Shown: positions 1-9,344 of the stretch, piece by piece | How the letters are laid out: every line of letters starts with the position of its first letter | How positions within the stretch are numbered: position 1 is the first letter of the stretch | Source of the DNA: Volvox africanus | Taxonomy: Eukaryota; Chlorophyta; Chlorophyceae; Chlamydomonadales; Volvocaceae | DNA length: 64,000 nucleotides | Direction: 5' to 3' | NCBI GenBank assembly: GCA_030268105.1 | Contig: BSDZ01000024.1 | Coordinates: forward strand, 930,001-994,000 | Notes under the pieces: model-generated | What the model saw: only the letters and a program-made list of their open reading frames with translations | The model's database searches: none | What the model was told of the DNA's origin: nothing | Made by a program: the position numbers and the translations under genes

Positions 1-160
1 TATACTATAATACTATTAGTGTATACTATAACAAAACATATTGTATTGGTTTATTATTTTATTCTTATTTAATATAATAAATATTATATAGATTAATTGT
101 TATCATATAGAATATATTATATAATTTAAGTTTCTTTAGCTCTTCTTCCTCCACCATAAC
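1..160. other. AT-rich tract at the window edge
   Basis: About the first 130 bases are almost pure A/T, with the 9-mer tatactata repeated at the start, very unlike the GC-rich surroundings. It could be an organelle-derived insertion, an AT-rich intron or a transposon end. It lies downstream of the last visible exon of the left-hand p25-alpha gene. No coding potential seen. Confidence 0.4.
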
Positions 161-803
161 TTGCATCAATTCCAGTTAACATTCGGCCTCATCGGGTTAT
201 GGTTTTAGAGAAGGTTGAAGGTCTGAAAATTGGGGTATGGTAGGTACTTGCGACCGCTTTTTCCGGGCAACATGCAAGGATTGCTCACGACTAGAGGAGA
301 CAAGGCTCGGCGCATAGAGACCTGGAACGAGGTGTAATCTGATCAACATAAGTATGAATATATAACTATTTTGTCAAGTCTCTATGTGAAATGTTCAATC
401 GTTTTCTAATTTTGACTGCGACTTCTTTCAGCGGATGTCCATCGTTGCGACTTTCCGAGCATAAAGATATCTAAAATAAGTTCATGAGTTTAAAGTAAAC
501 TGGCGCTAACAGCTTTGCAAAGGGTTGTCATAGATGAAAAAACTATGGGATGTCGAAGGAAGGATCAGAGGATTACCAACCCCCTCGACCGCGAGTGATC
601 CATTATGTCACGTTCTACGTAACGATTCACGTTAACTCATCATGTTTCCCATATACAAACCTCCTACGTTCAGAAAACAGTAATGTAACGTCACATGTAA
701 AATTACTCTTAATATGGCCAAAAATCATTCGGTTGGTGAGATGTGTCTGCAATCGATTCATAGGTACGAAGCCCTAACCAAAAGCAACCTCAGACGCCCA
801 CAC
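161..803. other. Non-coding stretch, probably intron or 3' region
   Basis: This follows the splice donor of the exon ending at 804 on the minus strand. I see no exon with both a plausible acceptor and an open phase-0 frame, and no TGTAA signal, so it is most likely intron of the left-hand p25-alpha gene. Confidence 0.4.
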
Positions 804-980
804 CTGCGACTGCTCCTCCAAGCATATCACACGCTGCAATAACGTCTGCACCGTTTCCGCTGCCGCCACCATCGCTGCTGAGGTGGTCGGCACGCTGCCG
901 ACTGAGGCAGAGGCAGTGGGCGCTGAAAGGGCGGCCGGCGGGGCCGCTAGTGGCGGGGCAGTGGCCAACAACGCGTAGCC
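804..980 (-). CDS. Coiled-coil exon of paralogue 2 (last seen)
   Basis: Acceptor TCCACGCAG opens GYALLATAPP and the exon ends LLQRVICLEEQSQ at donor CAG|GTGTGG, 59 codons, phase 0-0. It matches exon 42547-42714 of paralogue 1 in layout: GxA-x-LA start, variable middle, short C-terminal helix. Confidence 0.62.
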
Positions 981-1079
981 CTGCGTGGAGAGCATCCGCG
1001 AAAGAGACACGGGTTAGAGAAAGCTGCGGACATTGGCTAACTCTTACACATACACGTACACATTCACATTCACATTCAC

Positions 1080-1110
<31 letters not shown>

Positions 1111-4100
1111 AATACACATACACAAATACACATACACATACACATACACAAATACACATACACAAATACACATACACATACACATACACAAATACACATA
1201 CACATACACACATTCACACAGGCGCACCTGGGGCAGTGCGGCAATGCCAGTCAACGACCTCTGGAGTGCCTGCGACCACACGGTGTGTGAAGGTCAGGTA
1301 GGTTCAGGGTTTAGGATCGACATATACGACATACGCTAGCATCTGAGGTGATAATTGGCGAAGTTCTGACCAACCAAAACACCCCTGCCTGTCTCTCCTG
1401 CCCGTCGACCTGTCTCTCCATTAACTCTCCCCTCATCTCTCCCGTCATCTCTCCCCTCATCTCTCCCCTCATCTCCCAGCCAGAAACCCAACCGAAAACG
1501 TTCATCGAATGAAAGCCCTGTCGGTAAACATCTTACATACACAATACACAACGCATTTTGTGATGACCAATGGGTCGGCCTTTCCCCGGCTCACCCCCGG
1601 GTGGCGGCCGGCCACAGGCAAATCCTCTGACGTTACATGATCATCAATCCCCCGCAATGGTGGCGGCTGCGGCGAAGGCCTCCCGGTCGGTGACGCGGCA
1701 AAGGCTTCTCGAGTCAGCGGAACAGCCACAGCACCAACACCGGGCTCGTTAGGAAGGCGCATTCGACTGCCGACCGTTGTCGGAAAAAATGACGTCATTT
1801 GTACGGCATGAATGCCGCGGCCACCCGCCACTGGCGCCAGCATAGGTTCCGAGTACTTGCGGATGACCTGAGGGGCTGTGATTGGTGCCCCGCCACCGCT
1901 ACCGCCGCCGGCATTTGAGTGGTGGTTTGGCGCTACAGCCGGTAGTCGTGGCAGTAGCAGCGGCGCCGACGCCACCTCCGAGTCACTCAGGTGGGAAGCG
2001 TCCTCTCCAAAAGCGTTTTGCGGTCCGCCCGCAATGCCACTGCCGCCGCCGCTGCCGCCTCCGAAAGCGATATTAGCAGCTCGCTGCGGTAAAAATAATG
2101 TTTAGGTAAAATTTTCTCAATTGCTTGAAAATAAAACCCATTTAAATTTTAACATCTCAGTTGCACCGAATGGATCAGGCTATTCATAGCATACATCGAT
2201 CATATGGTATTATCTATCGTTCAAGCCTGCCGCCGGTATCCATGCGGATGCACATACAGGGTTTATGTTACCCAAGTTGTCGTGCTTTTCGCTTAAGCCC
2301 GCTCGCTAACAAGGCCAGGTGCATCGATACCGAACCGATCCGGGCTCTCCTCCTCTCGTTGCCGCCTCCGCATATCCACACGCACTACTGCCCATCCATC
2401 ACCGCCCGTCACCTACCGATGGTCCCGCTGGAGGCTCCAGCTGAGAAGACAACGACGGCGGATTCAGCACCCGCCGTTGCTGCAGCTGATGTGGTTGCTG
2501 GGGCTGCTGGGGCTGCTGCTGCTGCTGCAGTTGCTGGGGCTGGTGAGCTTGTTGTTTGTTGTTTTTTTGATGCTTACGGTTGATCCGCACTGCCAGCTGG
2601 CTTGCTGCTCCCCAAACGTCGGCCCCGCCACTTTCCTGATGCAGCTTCGATAGGACCCGGAGGAAGTTCAGAAAGTTGAGTTTCCTGGTTCCCGGGGGCT
2701 TACAGCGGGCGTAGATGGACCCCACGGTCTCCTGCGTGAGTGGTCCTGAAGTGCGTTATTGCGGAGGACAGGAGAGGGGAGGAGTGGGAGGGTGCGGGAC
2801 GGGGGGGGGCATGTAAGGAAGCGGGAGGGTGCGGGACGGGGGGGGCCATGTAAGGAAGCGGGAGGGTGCGGGAGGGGGGGGGGCATGTAAGGAAGCGGGA
2901 GGGTGCGGGACGGGGGGGGCATGTAAGGAAGCGGGAGGGTGCGGGACGGGGGGGGCCATGTAAGGAAGCGGGACGGAGGGTAAGAAGGGTTAAATACATC
3001 TTGAATATACATCTGATATATTGTAACGTACAGTTTACAGAACGTGTGGTACGGCATAACCCTAGACAGGTTGGCCGCATGCAGCGGTCCACGTTGCGTG
3101 GGTCTAAGTGCCAAAGGGTACAACCAGCTAGCTCTCGCGACAAACCAACCTGAGGGTTGCATCAGGCCCAACGCAGTCACAAGTCGTTGCAGCTGGCTGC
3201 CGCTCATTCGTGGTTGCGCAAAGTCCGACACTGTCACAATGCGTGGCTGCCCTGGAGCTGTCGCATAGCGGGCGTACAGCTGCCTCATCAGCTCCGCTTT
3301 GTCTACGGCTAAAACTGGCCCAGGCCCGGCACCTGTGTGGAAGCAGTGTCAGAATCAGTGCCACTCGTACTTGCAGTAGCAGTAGCAGTAGCAGTAGCAG
3401 TAGCAGTAGCAGTAGCAGTAGCAGTAGCAGTAGCAGTAGCAGTTGGAGTAAATGCAGCCCTTATCCCGGCCAGCGGGTGCATGCATGCATGGGCACATGG
3501 GTGCATATATGTATATTTTTACCTTTATGGTTACACCGTCCTGTTGTAGGGAACGCTGGGTGTGAATTATACACCATTATTAGGCACGTGTACCCCTGTA
3601 GTATCCTGGGGTATCTAATGCTAATATCCAAGATGAAACTGGACATCTTCCAATCGGGCCTAAACAGTTTGGCGGATATGGACACAGAGGGGCCGCAAGG
3701 GTTCACTGGGATGTTTGATTTCACAGATTCTTTTGCTCTCTGCAGCCTCTATCCATGTGCCAGCCCCAGCTTGACCACCAGAGTTGGCTGGGCGTTGGGA
3801 GGAGGCAGGGAGGCGTGATCCTGGGTAGGGCTGGCCTTTCCTTGGCCATGGGACTGGGAGGGGTCTAGAGGGTGGAGAGGGAGGGCTCCCCAGCTTGTCT
3901 TTCAGGTAGGGGAAGCTAGGGCTCTCTGTGGGCATAGCCGTTGAGCTTTTCGAGGGGCCGCCTTGGTGGCTTGTCATCTCCCCCCCATCTTCGGAGGGGT
4001 TTTACTTTTCTACTGGGCAGTTTGGGAGGGTCCGAGCTTGTTGCTCTCTTTTTGCCCTAGAGTGTCCCTGGGAGGGAGGAACAGGCGTTTTGCTTGAGAG

Positions 4101-7100
4101 GCAGTGGAGGTGGAGGAGGCGGGGTTTCCTTGTTTTTAGGGGGGTAGGGGTAGCTCGCTTGCCCTCTCCATCTGGGAGCTGGTGTGGTTGTCTGAGGCTC
4201 TGTTCCTTTGGGTAGCCAGGCTTGAGGCTCGTGAGGTCTGTGTCCCCTAGCTGGCTGAGCGAGGGGAGGAAAGCACGGCAGGACTAACAGACTAAGCCGT
4301 GTGTTCCCCCCTGCGCTGTGGTTCGGCCCAGTTCGTGGCCCCCGGTGCTTGTCGTCTCAGGGCAAGTCGCCCTCAGTGTAACACCCGTTCATACATACAT
4401 ACATACATGGTGTGGCCCCGCCCCTGCTGGCAAGCGCCCGTCCCCACTACCTAGGATGCCCCGCCGCACACTGTGATGAATTTCCTATGTACCGTTCGTT
4501 TTTACAGCATGTATGCATCCTGATGGTTAGCTGAAGCGGTACCGTGGCGTCTGGAATAGTCCACCCGGCTGCTGGCTGCTGCCAACCACTCACCAATCGC
4601 TAGCTGCTGCTGAACCTCCGGCAATCGTGACGGTGCTTCCCTGGCTGCATGCTGCTGCGGCTGCTGCGGCTGCGGCTGCGGCTGGGGTTGAACCCGGCGC
4701 TGGTGCTGTGGTGGCGGCGGGTATGACGATGGTGGTGGCCGGGGAATTTGCCGATGCCTAAGCGCTAGTGACGAAAGTGCCACTACTGCTGGTGCTTCAG
4801 ACTGTACAGCTGTTATTTTGCTGCTGCTGCTGCTGCCGCCGGCCCCCAGTTGGTGTGGGCTTGGGCCAGCAGGGCGCTCCAAAGCCACACCTGTGGTGGA
4901 AACATACCCATCGTCCTCCTTATCATCCGCTGCTTTTTCCATCGGGCCCCAGTCACTCTCAGGCTCATCAGGGTCCAGCAGATCATCAGTCTCTGAGATA
5001 TCAACTTCAATCTGCTGATGCTGATGCTGGTGTTGCTCTAAATGCTGCCGCAGGTGCGGCTCGAGCTCACGGCTTCCTGGAGCCCTGGAACCCGACGAAG
5101 GGGCAGCAGGCAACATAGCCTGGGGTTGCGAATCCACAGGCTGTGGCTCGGTTTGCCGTACACTGGGGGCAGGGGAACGGGTCGTCTCCAGGGAGGGTCG
5201 GTGCGGTGGCGGGGTCTTATTAATCTGAGGTGAGCTTGGTAGAGGTGAGCTTGATCGAGGTGATGGAGACTGAGTGAATGCCTCAGCTGGCTGCTGGGCT
5301 GATTTTGGGCGAGGCGAACTGAATGAAGGCGATCCTGCCGGCGGTGGTGGTGATGACCGGGTCAAGGGCGCAGTTGAGCTTAGCCGAGGAGGGGATGGCC
5401 CGGGTGATGAACTTGTCGGGAGTGGGGTCGCCCGGCGTGTCGAGGAGGGGGATTTGGGTGGAGATGAGCTGGAAATATCGTACCGTTGCTGGAATGAGGG
5501 TGATGATGGACCCTCTTGCTTGATGAACGGCTGCTCAAGTTGAAGTGGTGGTGTCGCCGAGAGCTGCTGCAGAGGCTGTTGTACTGTTGTTGGTGGTGAT
5601 GAGGTTTGCGTCTGCAGCTGCTGAGGTTCACTGCTGACAGCTGCTGCGGGTACTTTCATGCGGCGGGAAGACTCCGTTAGTTGGCCTGTGGAGTATGTGG
5701 CAAGACGCAAGAAAAAGGCATGCTGCAGTGATTAGGGAGCATTAAACTGCGATCTCAGTCATCACACTTGTCGTAACCTGATTAGGGTATCGATTATCAC
5801 AAAGATACATCGATATCCGCCAAAAAATGGAAGCCCGATGATAAGATGTCCAGTTCCCTGATCATCCCGAATATTAGCCATAGATACCCCATGCGTAGTA
5901 GTTGAGAGCCGTAAAGGCCTCTTGAGATGCTAATATGGTGCTTCTGACCCTTTATATCGTGGAAGTGTGTTGCCGTACGTGTATGATTACTGCCCCAGGA
6001 TGCTACAGGGGGACAATGTCACCCATCGATGCCACCAGAGCCGAAAGCCACCACGAAGGTTGGATGTACGTGTGTATGTATTCATGCACTGATCACAAGG
6101 CCCAGCTAGAACCGTCTAAACTATGGCGGTGTAGTTCCTGCTGGCTGGTGATATAACCGCCATGCATCGACTTTTGCACCAGCTTGGCAGCTTACCCGGC
6201 ACCTTGCGCTTCGCGCTGCTGCGACTGAGGCTGGCTTGCAAGATTTCGGCTCCCCCAGTGGGTCGGGGTGTACCGACCTCCTCAGGCACTTTCGAGAGAA
6301 GTTGCTGCTCTGTCGGCTGTTGATGCTGCTTTGGGTCCTCCGAAGACTCCACCTTCCGATCCTCTGCTGGCTGCTGCTGCTCCCCCGGCAGCTGCTGTTG
6401 TTCTTGCTGTTGTTGTGGGTGTACCGAAAGAGAATCTGCTGATGGGTCCTGCTGCCCACCGATGCTGCTACTCTCCGCGTCCTGGGGAGCCTGATGATTG
6501 ATGATAAGACGGGTAGGGACGGGAGTATCATGTGCCGTGTTATGTAAACTGACGCCGCGGGCTCAAGTAGAGCAAGCAGTCATCGTGGAGCCATGGGTGT
6601 CAAGCAACGGGAAGCGTTGAAACTCCAAAACCTCTCTGATATATAGAGGGTAAGATTATACTGTAATTTTACCCTCTCCTTTCTACATGGGCATGTATTT
6701 CGTGTAATAGCTCCTGCATGGTATGTCCATGCGTCGTCAGGCAATACCAACGCAGCTCGCCTATGATATTCAAAGTATAATATTTATGCTCTTTGTTCAA
6801 AGTTGTATCTTTCATGTCGAATAGCATACAAAGCCCTTAGCAAAAGAAGCTTGCTTGCAAGTAGTCGTCACACACCATTTTTTGCGTAGCTGGTCCATTT
6901 TCAGAAACACGAGGTAAATTTCCGTCGCCAGACATTTACTCAAATTTGCGTGACTTTTGGCATCCAATGCGACGGTTCAAGCTCCAAGCCTGAAAGTAAT
7001 GTCGAACGGCAACGTCCCCTTATAAACACCTACGTTTGCTGGAAATTTTAAAAGGAAAATACTACGCATTTCTGAAGGCAGCATCAACGCGCTCCTGCCC

Positions 7101-8335
7101 TCTAAGTTGTCACTCTGGCGGATAGATAGACAGGCTAGGATCGAATGTAAAAGAACCTAAACATGCGAGCAATTACATAGTGCTAATACATGGCTACATT
7201 AATGCTTGCAGCTCCACACTTGCGCTCTTCGGCTTGGAAGCAACAGTATTTGCAGTTAGTACGGTGCGGGCGGGATGCGGTCTCTCCTCCTTAGCTGTCT
7301 TCTCCTGAAATTTCTTACGATTAAAATAATTGATCCGAGTTAGTCACCATAATCCACATTTTTCAATCATCAGCCACATCAGAGGATGAATTACTCATTG
7401 GACTATTTGCTTGGGCAAAGCAATCCATCCATCTTGGCTAATTGGATATGCGGCGACAAAAACGAGGCAGCCAATGCAGTTCTAACTATGATGGGAAAGA
7501 AGGCTTTTGCCGTGCCAATTGCCATAACGTAACGAAGCCGGTGCTAAGCTGTACACAGTACAAACCGTACGTAGGACTACGAAGGACTGCGTAGGACTAC
7601 CCTTTATCCATCTAAGCTGGATTGCGACGAAGTAGTGGTGAACGAGGAATGGCGCCATCGCCATCACCATCACGCCAGGACGTGTACCATGTACACCTCC
7701 CTCACGGCACGGCCTCTCGTATGTACCTGCGGGCTCCTGCCTTTTCACCCTGGACAGGTGTCCATAGGTAAATCGATTCCCCTCCCTTACAAGATCGAGT
7801 TCGTTACAGTCATGGTACGCTTACAAAAACGTGCACTGACAGGCTTGGCATTAACCAACTTAGCAGTCTGCCCAGCCTCACACATTGTTCCCCAAAAACC
7901 TAATTAGTCATTACGCATGCATCTGAGAGGGACGCCCGCGCGACTGGGTCTACGTGGTAACGTGATCTAACATGACATACGGCTCATCGCCATAGCGAAC
8001 CAACACGGTCTTCGTTGCACATACAGATATCAACAGCAGATTGCGTAAATGCATGCCATGCGGTCTTCCATGGCCGTTTGTTGGTGAAGGGATGCTGCAA
8101 AACGCGCGGGAGAAATCACCCTTCAAGCCTAAGGAACTGGCCAGGGGTCCCGTGGAAGTCCCAGGAACAGATCGCAAGCAAAATTGCTTTTGGGCGGGAA
8201 CACAAAAAGGCTCGATCGCCACAAAGCAACCTGCTTAGTCTGTTGTTCAATTAAAAATTCTTCTCGATTCTCATAAAACCGCATTAACCTGAGGTAGTGG
8301 GCATCCCAAGATGCGTCTACCGTTTCCGTCCCCAT
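804..8335 (-). CDS. p25-alpha (TPPP-like) domain protein, paralogue 2, 3' end outside window
   Basis: Multi-exon minus-strand gene. Exons in transcription order: 8231-8335, 6196-6490, 4543-5685, 3150-3332, 2417-2745, 1595-2083, 1228-1269, 804-980. Every junction is GT-AG and the phases fit (0,1,1,1,0,0,0). Exons 3150-3332 and 2417-2745 together encode a p25-alpha domain, the microtubule-binding fold of tubulin polymerisation promoting proteins. It is split by a phase-1 intron after residues MQPSG, exactly where paralogue 1 is split after MQPNG. The N-terminal third is low-complexity Gln/Pro/Ser. The last exon seen ends with a donor, so the protein continues. Extra exons may hide in the 1.7 kb first intron. 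Cytoskeletal function is inferred from the domain only. Confidence 0.72.
1039..1222. repeat. CA-rich microsatellite (acacat/acacaaat)n
   Basis: About 180 bp of alternating cacata and cacaaata units in the intron between the 42 bp exon and the exon at 804-980. Long Thr/His and Val/Cys open frames here are artefacts. Confidence 0.9.
1228..1269 (-). CDS. 42 bp micro-exon of paralogue 2
   Basis: Encodes ALQRSLTGIAALPQ between acceptor GTCGCAG and donor CAG|GTGCGC. The end of exon 43112-43396 in paralogue 1 reads GRTLSGIASLPQ at the same kind of donor, which supports this tiny exon. Confidence 0.65.
1595..2083 (-). CDS. Gly/Ala/Pro-rich exon of paralogue 2
   Basis: 163 codons from acceptor TTACCGCAG (starting RAANIAFGGG) to donor GGG|GTGAGC, phase 0-0. 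Gly/Ser-rich start, then low-complexity sequence with a short RKYSEPMLAPV motif. In the position of exon 43846-44019 of paralogue 1; both start with an A/V-F-G motif. Confidence 0.6.
2417..2745 (-). CDS. p25-alpha exon 2 of paralogue 2
   Basis: Acceptor CACTTCAG (phase 1) gives PLTQETVGSIYARCKPPGT, paralogous to PLSIVSVDLVFTKCKAPGT in paralogue 1, then LNFLNFLRVLSKL, the FxxFxxAL helix of the family. After the domain it runs into a Gln-rich tail (QQQQQPQQPQQP). The donor TCG|GTAGGT closes phase 0. The CxKxxGTRK signature and following helix are the basis for the p25-alpha call. Confidence 0.78.
2770..2975. repeat. Intronic minisatellite, about 35 bp unit, 5 copies
   Basis: Tandem copies of a unit containing gcatgtaaggaagcggg and agggtgcggga plus a G-run of variable length, in the intron between the two p25-alpha exons. 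Confidence 0.8.
3150..3332 (-). CDS. p25-alpha exon 1 of paralogue 2
   Basis: 60 codons between acceptor CCACACAG (phase 1) and donor TCAG|GTTGGT (phase 1). Contains RQLYARYATAPGQPRIV and PRMSGSQLQRLVTALGL, paralogous to the exon at 44831-45151 (RRVYHRYAVSPGQGRLV, PRMTSIQLQKVVSDMGL). This is the N-terminal half of the p25-alpha domain. Confidence 0.75.
3333..4542 (-). other. 1.2 kb intron with simple repeats and possible transposon sequence
   Basis: Holds a (gtagca)n tract at 3373-3444, an inverted partial copy of the dispersed repeat around 3590-3653, and a G-rich stretch (3740-4380) ending in (cata)n at 4385-4408, reminiscent of a retroelement tail. No open reading frame worth calling. Confidence 0.45.
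3373..3444. repeat. Trinucleotide/hexanucleotide tract (gcagta)n
   Basis: About 12 tandem copies of gcagta in an intron. It reads as poly-Ser or alternating Ala-Val in either strand, so the open frames across it are not genes. Confidence 0.85.
4543..5685 (-). CDS. Pro/Ser/Gln-rich disordered exon of paralogue 2
   Basis: A 1,143 bp exon from acceptor CTCCACAG (phase 1) to donor CACG|GTACCG (phase 1). The product is dominated by Ser, Pro and Gln, with polyQ, SSSPPKSP-type repeats and an acidic patch (ETDDLLDPDEPESD). It precedes the p25-alpha exons, where paralogue 1 has an EF-hand exon. I see no folded domain; probably a flexible N-terminal arm with many possible phosphorylation sites. Confidence 0.62.
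5830..6035. repeat. Copy of a dispersed repeat (intronic)
   Basis: Bases 5887-6030 resemble 48066-48200: both share tagtagtt-agagcc, aaaggcctct and a ccgtac-tgta block in the same order with scattered differences. Bases 5834-5890 also match, inverted, 3590-3653 (shared agatgtccagtt and tagatacccc). Both lie in introns. Probably a non-autonomous transposon family; termini not defined. Confidence 0.5.
6196..6490 (-). CDS. Gln-rich exon of paralogue 2
   Basis: Acceptor ATCATCAG at 6491 opens a frame starting APQDAESS, with a run of Gln (QQQQEQQQ) and a basic tail (SAKRKVPG). It ends at the strong donor G|GTAAGC in phase 1. Likely intrinsically disordered. Confidence 0.6.
6491..8230 (-). other. 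First intron of paralogue 2 (about 1.7 kb)
   Basis: No convincing exon seen. The open frames here lack splice-site support and have biased, non-protein-like composition. Confidence 0.4.
8231..8335 (-). CDS. Putative first exon of p25-alpha paralogue 2
   Basis: ATG at 8335-8333 opens 35 codons beginning MGTETVDASWDAHYLRL and ending EQQTKQ at a CAG|GTTGCT donor in phase 0. The Trp/Tyr/Phe-rich helical sequence looks coded, unlike the flanks. Phase 0 fits the next exon. I do not recognise a domain. It could be the first exon of an unrelated gene. Confidence 0.5.
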
Positions 8336-9190
8336 TTCAAGGCTGAGCGGTTAGGCGCAGGTACAGAAACCAAATCGAGGCAAAATCATTTCAAGAGGAT
8401 GTACTTCATTAGATGCGCAAAAGGCGCCTGAAAACCCGTCCTGTCGGAACCAGAGGAGCAAAAAACACGACCGTATATAAGCTAATCGCACAATGCTCCC
8501 ATTGTCTAAGAAACTAACATCCAATACTTCATCTCTTCTTATTCCCGTTCACATTTCGTTCTGACAGAAAACACCAGTAACGTACGACACTAAGCCTAAC
8601 CAACCGCAAGGGCCTTGCGCCTGGAAGATACGCTCCTGTAACTTGTATCAAACACTTATAAACAAGTTGAGGTTAGCTTTACGGTAGTTCTTTTCTACCA
8701 AAGCTACTCAGCAGCACGCGAGGCCACGTACAAATGCAAGCTAAGATGTATGACGGACGTGGCGCATGTTTCTTGTGTGTTCATGCGAGCAGGATAACAG
8801 CGCAACGCGCTGCAAAGATGTATGCTGAAACCGCAACGGAGCGCGGCACGTATGTCGTTGGGCAAGGGATGCTAGTGCTGGCGTACAAGACAGTGAGTGA
8901 TGGTTTTGGTAACAGTGGATATTGTCACTGTGATACATGCGCACGCAGACAAATATATGTTAACAACAGTTTACATGTATTCCACACCGCAGCCACTACA
9001 GCTATTGCCGGCGCGCAATTGCCCTCCACAGACAGCACTTGCCTCTCAGCAGTCGCGCCAGCATTCAAAATGTTAGCCCCTCACGAAGGGCAGTCGCACA
9101 TCCCTGTTTCCACCAGCACCCAGCCAACCAATATTTACCCTTCCTCACGCGCATTGTCGTCTAGTCAGATGCATGCATGGCTAGCTAGGC
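8336..9190. other. Intergenic region between the two p25-alpha genes
   Basis: Lies between the putative start of paralogue 2 and the stop of the giant gene. It should hold the giant gene's 3' UTR (with TGTAA at 8971-8975) and the promoter of paralogue 2. Plus-strand open frames here have no splice or homology support. Confidence 0.5.
8971..8975 (-). promoter_or_regulatory. TGTAA polyadenylation signal of the giant gene
   Basis: TGTAA on the minus strand about 216 nt after the TGA stop. TGTAA is the standard polyadenylation signal of Chlamydomonas and Volvox. Confidence 0.6.
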
Positions 9191-9344
9191 TCACTTTGCT
9201 TTCGAGCTCGCAGCAGTGCTGGCCGTGCCGGCCTCGCCCCCCGTATCACCTCCCAGCCCGAGCTCAGCAGCCGCCGAGGGGTCCAGTGATACGTTATTGC
9301 TGGCCAGCATCTTGGCCACAGCGGCTGGAGAGGTGGGCCGGCTA
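9191..9344 (-). CDS. Terminal exon of the giant gene
   Basis: Acceptor ACGTGCAG completes an AG|T codon (phase 2) and the frame runs SRPTSPAAVAKMLASNN to GLGGDTGGEAGTAS and a TGA at 9193-9191. Phase agreement with the upstream exon and the TGTAA downstream support it as the true end. Confidence 0.65.
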
